This document shows positions 1 through 5,767 of a stretch of DNA of 29,926 bases, piece by piece. The translations under genes were made by a program, and so were the position numbers. Under the pieces are notes generated by a model. That model did not search any database. It was not told the DNA's origin and worked only from the letters and a program-made list of their open reading frames with translations. This DNA comes from Candidatus Omnitrophota bacterium (GTDB lineage: Bacteria; Omnitrophota; Gorgyraeia; S143-82): contig JALVWL010000193.1 in the NCBI GenBank assembly GCA_027034965.1, positions 1 through 29,926 of the forward strand, written 5' to 3'. The first letter of the stretch is position 1. Each line of letters begins with the position of its first letter.

Positions 1-92
1 GCCGCAAAAAACAGAAATACAGTCAGGGCCACAAGTATCACTGCCGCTATCTGGCCAAGCCTTCGCGATCTTCCATAGGGTAATACCTTCAT
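1..92 (-). CDS. N-terminus of a TadG/TadE-like pilus protein (partial, runs off the window)
   Basis: The first 30 codons of a minus-strand gene are visible; the rest lies before base 1. It begins MKVLPYGRSRRLGQ and runs straight into a hydrophobic segment of about 17 residues. A basic N-terminus, then Gly-Gln, then a membrane helix is the layout of TadE/TadG and Flp-type proteins. Unlike its neighbours it has no acidic residue at position +5 after the Gly. The upstream in-frame stop fixes the ATG as the first possible start; a GGAG lies directly against it, unusually close. It is the last visible gene of the pilin array, 10 nt after the preceding gene, and is probably co-transcribed. Without the rest of the protein the assignment is only to the general class. 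Confidence 0.55.
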   Translation of the reverse strand, partial: MKVLPYGRSRRLGQIAAVILVALTVFLFFA

Positions 93-102
93 CTCCTGCC
101 CC

Positions 103-339
103 CTAATCCAATCTCAATCTACTGCCACTATAAAAATCCTCAACCATATCATGTCTTGTACCCTCATAGGCCTGGTACCTATCGTGCATATCCTTCATCG
201 CCCAGTTTACAAACTTGAGCATTGCTGTCAAAAAGATAACAATCGTAACCACTGCTATAATAAATTCCAAGGCAACCTGGGCCTCTTTACCAACTAATCT
301 CTTCATCAGGTGCAAGCCACTCAATTTCATTATTGCCAT
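103..339 (-). CDS. TadE/Flp-like small pilus protein
   Basis: A 78-residue protein. A basic leader is followed by KEAQVALEF, which matches the class III prepilin pattern with Ala in place of the usual Gly at -1 and Glu at +5. A single membrane helix of about 20 residues (roughly 24-44) and a short charged tail follow. In Tad systems such proteins are inserted in the inner membrane, cleaved by a TadV-type prepilin peptidase and used as pilus subunits or pseudopilins. The start at 339 is favoured by an AAGGAG ribosome binding site 6-7 nt upstream; downstream Met4 and Met12 lack such a site. This start makes the gene overlap the end of the preceding large TadE-like gene by 53 bases, so the two are probably translationally coupled. 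Family-level assignment only. Confidence 0.65.
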   Translation of the reverse strand: MAIMKLSGLHLMKRLVGKEAQVALEFIIAVVTIVIFLTAMLKFVNWAMKDMHDRYQAYEGTRHDMVEDFYSGSRLRLD

Positions 340-1366
340 AACTGCTCCTTATCGTCCTGCGTTGAGAGTAGGGATTAATAACGCTTATCCGTCCACCGCT
401 ATTGTCTTGCTCTATCCTTATCTCTCCCTTCATAGACTCTATAGTAGTCTTTCCCCAATAATCTTCGGCAACATCGCCTTTCCAATAGCCGTTCTCAAGA
501 AGAAATAGTTCATCACCTATCTCATCTGCAAAGCGCGTAAATACCTCTTTTTTGTCATAAAAACATTCACTATTAACTAACTTACTCGCAGCTCCATACA
601 CACTCTTTAGACAGGATTTTACCTCTTCCTTTACCTCCTCATTCTGATCCCTATAGCTGCCCTCCAGAGTAGCCAGGAAGGCCTTGCACTTCTTTGTCTT
701 TCCATCCTTGCCTATTATATCCTCGGCATATTTCTTTATTTTCGTTTTCGCTCTACTATAATCTCTACAATCTCCCCAGCTTATAAAATCTTTAGGCTTA
801 TCCCTGATCTTTTCCGCCCCATCTATTATACCGTCTAGACTGGCATCAATCATATCCAATATCGGCAGGTCAGTAAAAAAGACCTGATTAAGCAGATCTC
901 TTTCTCTTTCTAAGGCATCTGGAAGCCAATACTTATGTATGTGCGAAAAGCGGTTTTCCCCTATCTTCATCTCCTCGGCCAATATCCTGCCATCCATAAC
1001 AATCCTTACCATAGTCAATGGATAATCCGGATCACTATCTTTTTCAGTGGCAAACATATTTCTGGTGAAACGCACCTGGCTAATGTGTCTGAATTCCTTA
1101 TAACCACTATCCGGCAAAAAGGGTAGAGAGGGAATCCTTTTATGGACAATTAGCTCATGTATAACAGTGGCGTTGGTATTTTTTGCCCCGATCTGACGGG
1201 CAAAGTTGACTGCCATCCTGAAGTTGCGCATCATTGTATCCTGAACATATATCAAATTCATCATATAAGAGACCAGGATGCTTGCGCCTATCAACATAAG
1301 CCCGCCCCAGGCCGCCAGCTCCACCAGGGCCTGTCCCTTCCTGTGCCCGCTACTAAATCCAATCAT
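287..1366 (-). CDS. large TadE/TadG-like pilus-associated protein
   Basis: A 359-residue protein with an N-terminal prepilin-like segment: HRKGQALVELAAW gives Gly|Gln-Ala-Leu-Val-Glu, with Glu at +5, followed by one membrane helix to about residue 36. The long remainder is hydrophilic and rich in Lys/Asp/Glu, with at least four Cys (in CRDY, KKCKA, SCLK and ECFY), so disulfides are possible if it is periplasmic. TadE/TadF/TadG-type proteins have this single N-terminal anchor plus an extracytoplasmic domain and act as minor pilins or assembly factors. It starts with an ATG preceded by GAGGTGG and overlaps the stop of the upstream pilin by 4 bases (ATGA), a coupling arrangement. I do not recognise the C-terminal domain. 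A role as tip or scaffold protein for the many small pilins is inferred from position only. Confidence 0.6.
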   Translation of the reverse strand: MIGFSSGHRKGQALVELAAWGGLMLIGASILVSYMMNLIYVQDTMMRNFRMAVNFARQIGAKNTNATVIHELIVHKRIPSLPFLPDSGYKEFRHISQVRFTRNMFATEKDSDPDYPLTMVRIVMDGRILAEEMKIGENRFSHIHKYWLPDALERERDLLNQVFFTDLPILDMIDASLDGIIDGAEKIRDKPKDFISWGDCRDYSRAKTKIKKYAEDIIGKDGKTKKCKAFLATLEGSYRDQNEEVKEEVKSCLKSVYGAASKLVNSECFYDKKEVFTRFADEIGDELFLLENGYWKGDVAEDYWGKTTIESMKGEIRIEQDNSGGRISVINPYSQRRTIRSSYGNNEIEWLAPDEEISW

Positions 1367-1683
1367 ATATCCACCTCAAAATCATAGGATTCCTCACTGT
1401 ACTCATCATTGGCGAGGACGTCTATATTTACCTCTACATCCTCTACATTACCCGTAGAACTGTTTTTAATCTCTATATAGTTATAACGCAATTCTATATT
1501 TCTTCTTATCAATCTGTTATAGGAATAGTTCCCATCCGCTGAATACAGCCCTTCACTTAAGCTCTTTGCCATATCGTATATTCTGCCATTGGAGGCGCGT
1601 TTTATATAGGCAGACATCAAAAGAATGGCCGTAACTATCACTATCATAAGGACGACTATCTCCATCACAGATTGGCCCTTCAT
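1363..1683 (-). CDS. Flp/Tad-type pilin-like protein, type A
   Basis: 106 residues. The N-terminus MKGQSVMEIVVLM carries the class III prepilin site (Gly|Gln-Ser-Val-Met-Glu5) only three residues from the start, then a membrane helix ending in LLMSAYIKR. The C-terminal 75 residues are polar, with several Asn/Tyr/Glu runs. The helix resembles those of the pilins at 2176-2514 and 3229-3540, sharing the pattern hydrophobic-Met-x-x-Tyr-Ile/Val-Lys/Gln-Arg; I call these type A. A GGAG lies 7 nt before the ATG, inside the end of the preceding gene, which it overlaps by 4 bases. Probably a pilus subunit processed by a prepilin peptidase encoded outside the window. Confidence 0.65.
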   Translation of the reverse strand: MKGQSVMEIVVLMIVIVTAILLMSAYIKRASNGRIYDMAKSLSEGLYSADGNYSYNRLIRRNIELRYNYIEIKNSSTGNVEDVEVNIDVLANDEYSEESYDFEVDI

Positions 1684-2012
1684 AACTCATCTCCGTTCTG
1701 GAAGGAATTAGAATAGGAGTTAAACTGCAACTTGCCACCTTTTATAGCCAGCCTGACCTGTGAAAAAGTCTCAACCTCCAGATTAGATTCTATTTCATTG
1801 GCCTTAACCTCGCTATTACGCACATCTACCCGGGCAACAGACTGTCTATTATAGCCAGAGGCAACCAGCATATCCCTCAGCTTTGCCTGGATGGCCCGCT
1901 TTACGAACAACTGCATCGCAAGAAGGGCCGCCCCTATTACGGTTATCAACATCACATAATCGGCAATGCTCTGGCCACTCCTTTTCTGCAATAATATCTT
2001 TTGCCATCTCAT
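1680..2012 (-). CDS. Flp/Tad-type pilin-like protein, type B, with Asp at +5
   Basis: 110 residues. The leader contains KRSGQSIADYVML, so the prepilin site is present but position +5 is Asp instead of the near-invariant Glu. The helix ends in IGAALLAMQLFVKRA, nearly the same as in the pilins at 2528-2896 and 3558-3956 (IGA-x-x-x-Met-Gln-Leu-Phe-x-Lys/Asn-Arg); I call these type B. The tail is polar with little recognisable structure. In class III pilins Glu5 is important for cleavage, methylation or packing, so the Asp may make this a specialised or minor subunit. The Shine-Dalgarno is weak (AGGCAGAG), which would be tolerable if translation is coupled to the gene just upstream. Confidence 0.65.
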   Translation of the reverse strand: MRWQKILLQKRSGQSIADYVMLITVIGAALLAMQLFVKRAIQAKLRDMLVASGYNRQSVARVDVRNSEVKANEIESNLEVETFSQVRLAIKGGKLQFNSYSNSFQNGDEL

Positions 2013-2021
2013 CAGCTCTGC

Positions 2022-2186
2022 CTAATCCGCAGGCACATCTAACAACCCGTCAACTTCATTTACCTTGTCGGCTATCTTGGTCCCTATGTCTCTGTGCCCC
2101 TGCTCGTATACCCAGATAATAGCCGCACAAATGATAGCAAACAATATCAGGTACTCCAACTGTGCCTGTGCATTATTAGTAGTCAT
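2022..2186 (-). CDS. very short Flp-like pilin, type C
   Basis: A 54-residue reading frame on the minus strand starting MTTNNAQAQLEYLILF. It has the prepilin pattern with Ala at -1 and Glu at +5, a 17-18 residue helix, then a charged tail ending in VPAD. The length matches classical Flp pilins (50-65 residues). It fills the gap between two larger pilin genes, overlapping the upstream one by 11 bases and ending 9 bases before the next. No good ribosome binding site precedes the ATG; an in-frame GTG lies 15 bases upstream, so the start is uncertain and translation is probably coupled. Its motif LEYLIL-x-AI groups it with the short pilin at 3087-3260. Confidence 0.65.
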   Translation of the reverse strand: MTTNNAQAQLEYLILFAIICAAIIWVYEQGHRDIGTKIADKVNEVDGLLDVPAD

Positions 2187-2514
2187 TCTGGAATAATTCA
2201 CCGCGGTCTTCTCTCTTTACCTCTACCACGTTTGTTGTCACTTTCTGAAAGCTATTGTAAGTCAGATAGTTAGTAAATACCTTCCCCGAAGAATAGGTAT
2301 CTTCAACAGTATGACGGACAACATTGGTGGTCTCTTCATAGGCAATGTGGCTGGAATCTCCCTCATATGTCCAGGGGGTCCCTATCTTATCTGCACCGTC
2401 TTTTAATTTCCACATCAAGCTCCGCTGGACATATGCCCGCATCAAAAACAAGGCCGCTGCTATCACTATAAAGAGCACCACAACCTCAATCGTGCTCTGT
2501 CCTCGTCTACTCAT
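2176..2514 (-). CDS. Flp/Tad-type pilin-like protein, type A
   Basis: 112 residues beginning MSRRGQSTIEVVVLF, a textbook class III prepilin site (Gly|Gln-Ser-Thr-Ile-Glu5). The helix ends LFLMRAYVQR, and the following WKLKDGADKIG closely parallels GGLRDQADKLG in the protein at 3229-3540, showing that the two are paralogues beyond the helix. The remainder is Thr/Val/Asn-rich (for example NVVRHTVEDTYSSGK), as in many surface-exposed pilin tails. An AAAGGAGGG ribosome binding site sits about 6 nt before the ATG. It lies between a type B and a type C pilin, in the same order as in the neighbouring block. Confidence 0.68.
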   Translation of the reverse strand: MSRRGQSTIEVVVLFIVIAAALFLMRAYVQRSLMWKLKDGADKIGTPWTYEGDSSHIAYEETTNVVRHTVEDTYSSGKVFTNYLTYNSFQKVTTNVVEVKREDRGELFQNDY

Positions 2515-2527
2515 AACTCACCCTCCT

Positions 2528-2896
2528 TTAAAATTTATCTGAGCTCAAACTGTCATCAGCTTCTTGTACTTCATAAGATCCAGTAGCATATGTTGTATTG
2601 GCGGTCGTAGTTGTTCCCACGACAAAGTTGGCACCAAATGTAGTCGTAGCAGTAGAGTTGGATGTCTGGGCGATGTTCTGCGTAGAATAATAGGGTTCAT
2701 ATTGGAGTTTACCCTGAATATTAAGCCCATTTGCCCCTGCGTAAAACATAAATGCGTCTTTGGATTTAGCTTTGACCGCCCTATTTACAAAAAGCTGCAT
2801 TGCAACGACTGCGCCAATGATTATCGCAAATAAGGTAACATATTCCGCTGTGCTCTGGGCACGTCTAAACCAGCCTTTGTGTCCAGTCCTATACAT
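2528..2896 (-). CDS. Flp/Tad-type pilin-like protein, type B, Ser/Thr-rich tail
   Basis: 122 residues from the ATG at 2896, chosen because AGAGGAGG lies 6 nt upstream; an in-frame TTG at 2902 abuts that site and is rejected. The processing site is RRAQSTAEYVTL, with Ala at -1 and Glu at +5, followed by a helix containing IIIGAVVAMQLFVNRA. The tail includes LQYEPYYST, which recurs almost exactly as AQFEPYYST in the type B pilin at 3558-3956. It then runs through a long Thr/Ala/Asn-rich stretch that would be a plausible O-glycosylation target. A surface-exposed pilin is the likeliest role. Ala at -1 is unusual, but the pattern recurs in four members of this array. Confidence 0.68.
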   Translation of the reverse strand: MYRTGHKGWFRRAQSTAEYVTLFAIIIGAVVAMQLFVNRAVKAKSKDAFMFYAGANGLNIQGKLQYEPYYSTQNIAQTSNSTATTTFGANFVVGTTTTANTTYATGSYEVQEADDSLSSDKF

Positions 2897-2910
2897 AAGC
2901 AACCTCCTCT

Positions 2911-3096
2911 CTAACTAGAACCACCAGAAGTTGTATTCTCGCTAGGCGATGTATCCACCATATTTTGAAACAACTTTATCTTCGAATTCACAGACCTTAC
3001 TGCAAACTGATACATAACCGAAAACGCCGCCGCTACTATAGCAAAGAGCGTCACGTATTCTAACATACTCTGGGCCAATCTCTTTCTCAATGACAT
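2911..3096 (-). CDS. short Flp-like pilin
   Basis: 61 residues: basic leader MSLRKRLAQSMLEYVTLF with Ala at -1 and Glu at +5, a hydrophobic helix to about residue 33, a lysine-containing middle and a Ser/Thr/Gly tail (SENTTSGGSS). AAGGG lies about 6 nt before the ATG. The start overlaps the end of the preceding short pilin by 10 bases. It combines features of types B and C: its EYVTLFAI matches the type B pilin at 2528-2896, while its length matches type C. It is the member that breaks an otherwise regular B-A-C order. Confidence 0.65.
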   Translation of the reverse strand: MSLRKRLAQSMLEYVTLFAIVAAAFSVMYQFAVRSVNSKIKLFQNMVDTSPSENTTSGGSS

Positions 3097-3260
3097 GTTG
3101 TCCCTTCGGTCAAATCCGCACTTAAACAGTTTTGGGCCCTGTCATTGAAATAGTTTATCACCCCTACCATAGCCGCTATGCTAATGGCACTCAATATCAG
3201 ATACTCCAGCAGGCTCTGGCCATAGACTCTAGAATAATGTATCTTCCTTATTGAGCTCAA
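3087..3260 (-). CDS. short Flp-like pilin, type C, probable TTG start
   Basis: A minus-strand frame ending at 3087 contains YGQSLLEYLILSAIS, a clear class III prepilin site (Gly|Gln-Ser-Leu-Leu-Glu5), then a helix and a Cys-containing tail ending GTTCH. No ATG or GTG precedes the motif in frame; the nearest usable start is TTG at 3260, giving 57 residues and placing the start inside the preceding gene. The stop is certain, the start is not. Its helix motif LEYLIL-x-AI matches the 54-residue pilin at 2022-2186. The two Cys in the tail could form a disulfide. Translation is probably coupled to the upstream type A pilin, whose stop lies within this leader. Confidence 0.55.
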   Translation of the reverse strand: MSSIRKIHYSRVYGQSLLEYLILSAISIAAMVGVINYFNDRAQNCLSADLTEGTTCH

Positions 3261-3540
3261 GATAGTTCACCGTCTCGTTTATCGTCTGATTACTGTATAT
3301 TATGTTTGTCTTTACTGCCCCGCCGCTGGTCTGGGTTACTCTGCTCTTGGAGTTGCTGGTCTGCACTGTCTTATATTCTTTTACAGCAGAGATTGAATAC
3401 TGGTCTCCAAGCTTATCTGCCTGATCCCTTAACCCTCCAATAACTGTCCTTTTTATGTACCTATTCATAAATAGAACCGCTGTAGCTACGATTATTACTA
3501 GGATTACAATCTCTAACGTGCTTTGTCCCTTCCTTTTCAT
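3229..3540 (-). CDS. Flp/Tad-type pilin-like protein, type A
   Basis: 103 residues from the ATG at 3540, which has an excellent ribosome binding site (CAGGAGG, 5 nt spacing); an in-frame ATG at 3558 is upstream of that site and is rejected. The start MKRKGQSTLEIVILV gives a class III prepilin site with Glu5. The helix ends LFMNRYIKR, then GGLRDQADKLG, paralogous to the type A pilin at 2176-2514. The polar tail is rich in Ser/Thr/Asn (for example TSNSKSRVTQTSGG). Likely a major or minor pilus subunit. Confidence 0.68.
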   Translation of the reverse strand: MKRKGQSTLEIVILVIIVATAVLFMNRYIKRTVIGGLRDQADKLGDQYSISAVKEYKTVQTSNSKSRVTQTSGGAVKTNIIYSNQTINETVNYLELNKEDTLF

Positions 3541-3557
3541 ATCAGCCTCCTGAAACA

Positions 3558-3956
3558 TTATGGACTAGTTCTTAGATCATCCAATGTGTAATTCCAACCC
3601 CAGGAAGATTCCTCCTCATGCCCAGTGACTGCTTCCTGATTTCTCCAGCCACTTGAGGTCACATTGGTAAAGGAATTCATATAATATGCACCGCCGCCCA
3701 TTATACGTTTTGTCTTATCCGAAGTAACGGTAGTATCTATATGGCTAGTCGAATAATACGGCTCAAACTGGGCCGTACCTGCAAGGCCACTAGAGCCTGT
3801 CCCTGCGTTAAGGAAGTGCTCTTTTGTTGCATGCGCTATCCCCGCATTCATACCCCGCTTCAGAAACAACTGCATCACTGTAATCGCACCTATGATTATC
3901 ACCAGTAGTGTTGCGTATTCAGCTGTGCTCTGTCCTCGCCTCAATCCCAATCTCAT
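3558..3956 (-). CDS. Flp/Tad-type pilin-like protein, type B
   Basis: 132 residues from the ATG at 3956, preceded by TTAGGAGGT at 5-6 nt; a TTG two codons earlier abuts that site and is rejected. It has LRRGQSTAEYATLL (Gly|Gln-Ser-Thr-Ala-Glu5) and a helix containing IIIGAITVMQLFLKRG, then a tail of about 95 residues with AQFEPYYST, Gly-rich and Trp-containing stretches (SSWGWNYTLDDL). It is the longest of the small pilins and heads the first B-A-C block. It begins 10 nt after the preceding Flp gene ends, so it is in the same transcript. Confidence 0.68.
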   Translation of the reverse strand: MRLGLRRGQSTAEYATLLVIIIGAITVMQLFLKRGMNAGIAHATKEHFLNAGTGSSGLAGTAQFEPYYSTSHIDTTVTSDKTKRIMGGGAYYMNSFTNVTSSGWRNQEAVTGHEEESSWGWNYTLDDLRTSP

Positions 3957-3966
3957 AACCAACCTC

Positions 3967-4134
3967 CTAATTGAGTGGCAAAGAATCCACGCTATCCTCT
4001 ACCATATTCGCCATTCGTTCATAGGAATTCCTCACTTTTGTCCCAATAAAGCCCTTTGCCAATATCAATGCCGCAACAATACCGGCTATTATCAACAGAT
4101 ATTCTATGGTACTCTGACCAGCGGACCTCCACAT
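3967..4134 (-). CDS. Flp-type pilin (55 residues)
   Basis: Minus-strand frame of 55 codons starting MWRSAGQSTIEYLLII. This is the classical Flp layout: very short leader, Gly|Gln-Ser-Thr-Ile-Glu5-Tyr6, one helix, then an amphipathic basic/acidic tail (NSYERMANMVEDSV). The Glu5-Tyr6 pair typical of Flp pilins is intact. AGGAG lies about 6 nt before the ATG. With the gene at 4143-4319 it forms the promoter-proximal pair, and its tail resembles that of its neighbour (VRNSYERMANM versus VQSSYNHLGNQM), so the two look like a duplication. Good candidate for the main fibre-forming subunit. Confidence 0.72.
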   Translation of the reverse strand: MWRSAGQSTIEYLLIIAGIVAALILAKGFIGTKVRNSYERMANMVEDSVDSLPLN

Positions 4135-4142
4135 CCCTTCTC

Positions 4143-4319
4143 CTATTTTACCTCAAACTTATTTATGGCTGCCTCCATCTGATTACCCAGGTGGTTATAA
4201 CTGCTCTGCACCTTATTCTGTAGCATAGTCTTTACCACCAGGATTGCAGCGATAATACCTGCCAAGATAATCAGATATTCCACTATACTCTGGCCCCTTT
4301 TAGAAACCCTTTGCTTCAT
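4143..4319 (-). CDS. Flp-type pilin (58 residues), first gene of the array
   Basis: 58 residues starting MKQRVSKRGQSIVEYLIIL: basic leader, class III prepilin site with Glu5-Tyr6, one helix to about residue 32, and a polar tail ending KFEVK. Size, motif order and single helix fit Flp pilins. It is the first gene of the array in the direction of transcription; upstream lies about 190 bases of non-coding DNA with a candidate promoter and an inverted repeat. Highly expressed major pilins are often first in Tad operons, so this or the next gene is the best guess for the principal subunit. The start has only a G-run (GGGGG) 4-5 nt upstream as a ribosome binding site. Confidence 0.72.
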   Translation of the reverse strand: MKQRVSKRGQSIVEYLIILAGIIAAILVVKTMLQNKVQSSYNHLGNQMEAAINKFEVK

Positions 4320-4367
4320 AGATACCCCCTGTTTTATTGGCTCTAAACCTATTGCGATTCAGGATGT

Positions 4368-4385
4368 TTTGACCTAGCGGTCAAA
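4368..4385. repeat. perfect inverted repeat upstream of the pilin array
   Basis: TTTGACC, four bases TAGC, then GGTCAAA: a perfect 7-bp inverted repeat about 50 bases upstream of the first pilin start and just downstream of a candidate -10 element. The position suits an operator. No T-run follows on either strand, so it is not a terminator. Which protein, if any, binds it is unknown. Confidence 0.45.
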
Positions 4386-4388
4386 CAC

Positions 4389-4418
4389 ATAATAAAATAT
4401 TTTTAAAAAATTAAACAA
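4389..4418 (-). promoter_or_regulatory. candidate promoter of the pilin array
   Basis: On the minus strand: -35 TTGTTT (4413-4418), 18-bp spacer, -10 TATTAT (4389-4394), placing transcription about 65 bases before the first pilin ATG. The stretch is very AT-rich, so chance matches are easy; the location between hldD and the array supports it. Confidence 0.35.
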
Positions 4419-4513
4419 TGGTTGAACACAAATAGCTCTATTAACCATATTTCAAAGATTCGCGCCCCACTGATCGCCCCATATCCAAGTGCCTTATTGT
4501 AACTATATCACAA

Positions 4514-5506
4514 TCATATGCTAATGTCAATTAGGTCATCACCCAGAAAACGGTCCTTTTCAAGATAATCAAGGACATAATCCTTCACTGCCAAGCCCAA
4601 CTCCCACAGCTCTCCCCTATATCCCAGGGAAAACAATTTCGTCATCTCAGCCTTGGTTTCGTATTGATACTGGTTCCTTATAGACTGGGGCATATCTATA
4701 AATTCTATGGATACCTCTCTATTCAATGCCTCAAAGATAGGGGTTACAAGCTCGAGCCAGGTCCTGGCCTTGCCCGTGCCGATGTTGTAGATCCCTGAGG
4801 CCGACTCGTTTTCCATAAGATAGACGGTCATATCTACTGCATCTTTTACGTATATAAAGTCCCTCCTCTGCCTGCCATCTTCATAATCTGGATGATATGA
4901 CTTAAACAACCTCACCTTCCCTGTCTCTTTTATCTGCTCATAGGCCTTTATCACCATAGAGCGCATATGTCCCTTGTGGTACTCGTTCGGACCAAAGACA
5001 TTGAAATACTTTATGCCAACTATATCTCTCAACAGGTTGTTCTCAAGGGCCCAGAGGTCAAATAGGTGTTTTGAATAGGCATAGGGATTAAGGGGCCTCA
5101 ACCTATATAACAAGGCAGTATCTTGGTCGTCAAATCCTGATTCGCCCTTGCCGTAGGTAGCGGCGCTCGATGCATATACAAACCTTACCCCCTTATCCAG
5201 ACAGGCCTTTGCCAAAACCTTAGATGTGTTGAAATTTTCCTTTAATAGATACGAAAAGTCTTGTTCCGTTGTGTCACTGCAGGCGCCTAGATGGACTAAG
5301 AGTTCTGCCTCACGCAAGAATTGATCGATTGATTTCATGAAGTCCTCTATATGGATAATCTCTGCAAAGCGCAGACCTCGCAGGTTTTTCCATTGGCCTT
5401 GCTTATCAAACCTGTCTACTACTACGATATCCTCTCTACCATCTTTATTGAGCCGCCATATCAGGGCACTGCCAATAAATCCAGCTCCGCCGGTCACGAT
5501 TACCAT
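4514..5506 (-). CDS. hldD: ADP-L-glycero-D-manno-heptose 6-epimerase
   Basis: A 330-residue NAD(P)-dependent SDR epimerase. Known family role: last step of ADP-L,D-heptose synthesis for the LPS inner core, in the cytoplasm. The sequence shows the Rossmann motif TGGAGFIGS at residues 5-13, the DTTEQDF segment near 78-84, the catalytic Tyr-x3-Lys region (Tyr142, Lys146) and the HldD-typical FNVFGPNEYHKGHMRSM block, in which Lys178 falls where the family has its second catalytic lysine. Length matches the family (about 310-330). Start: ATG with GGAGG 6 nt upstream. It implies a Gram-negative outer membrane with heptose-containing LPS. No other heptose gene is adjacent. It stands alone between the pilin array and a divergent chaperone gene. 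Confidence 0.9.
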   Translation of the reverse strand: MVIVTGGAGFIGSALIWRLNKDGREDIVVVDRFDKQGQWKNLRGLRFAEIIHIEDFMKSIDQFLREAELLVHLGACSDTTEQDFSYLLKENFNTSKVLAKACLDKGVRFVYASSAATYGKGESGFDDQDTALLYRLRPLNPYAYSKHLFDLWALENNLLRDIVGIKYFNVFGPNEYHKGHMRSMVIKAYEQIKETGKVRLFKSYHPDYEDGRQRRDFIYVKDAVDMTVYLMENESASGIYNIGTGKARTWLELVTPIFEALNREVSIEFIDMPQSIRNQYQYETKAEMTKLFSLGYRGELWELGLAVKDYVLDYLEKDRFLGDDLIDISI

Positions 5507-5529
5507 AATCTGCCTCCATTATCTATTAA

Positions 5530-5625
5530 GCACGGAGAATGGAGCATGGAGAATGAAGGAAATTTTTTATTAAAAAAGAAAAATATCTCGGTAAATAAAA
5601 ATCCTTCATGCTTCATTCTCCCTTC
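5530..5625. repeat. degenerate short repeats in the hldD leader region
   Basis: Two tandem copies of a 14-bp unit, GCACGGAGAATGGA and GCATGGAGAATGAA (5530-5557), are followed about 50 bases later by a partial inverted copy (TTCATTCTCC, around 5612-5622). A third low-complexity stretch downstream (5650-5690) repeats variants of TTTAGTTTTGAG. No coding potential is evident. The inverted copies could form a stem with a loop of about 55 nt in the hldD 5' leader. Confidence 0.5.
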
Positions 5626-5681
5626 TACATCCTCAAAACTTGAGTTGTGGTTTTTAGTTTTGAGTTTTTCGCTTTTAGTTT

Positions 5682-5711
5682 TTGGTTATAATAAATAATA
5701 TGTTATATAAT
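5682..5711 (+). promoter_or_regulatory. candidate promoter of the SurA/PpiD-like gene
   Basis: Plus strand TTGGTT (5682-5687), 18-bp spacer, TATAAT (5706-5711), about 55 bases before the start at 5768. The -10 is a consensus match. Same AT-rich caveat as for the opposing promoter. Confidence 0.4.
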
Positions 5712-5716
5712 AACAA
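5688..5716 (-). promoter_or_regulatory. candidate hldD promoter
   Basis: Minus strand TTGTTA (5711-5716), 17-bp spacer, TATTAT (5688-5693). It overlaps the candidate promoter for the divergent gene on the plus strand, so the two may exclude each other. AT-rich context lowers confidence. It implies a leader of about 175 nt before hldD, containing the short repeats. Confidence 0.35.
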
Positions 5717-5767
5717 AATATATTATCGCTTGTAAAAGACATTTTGTTCTAGGGAAAGGATAAGATT

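Noticed and set aside
2022..4319. CRISPR array or tandem DNA repeat in the pilin region
   Set aside because: The repetition is at protein level between paralogous genes; there are no identical DNA repeats with regular spacers.
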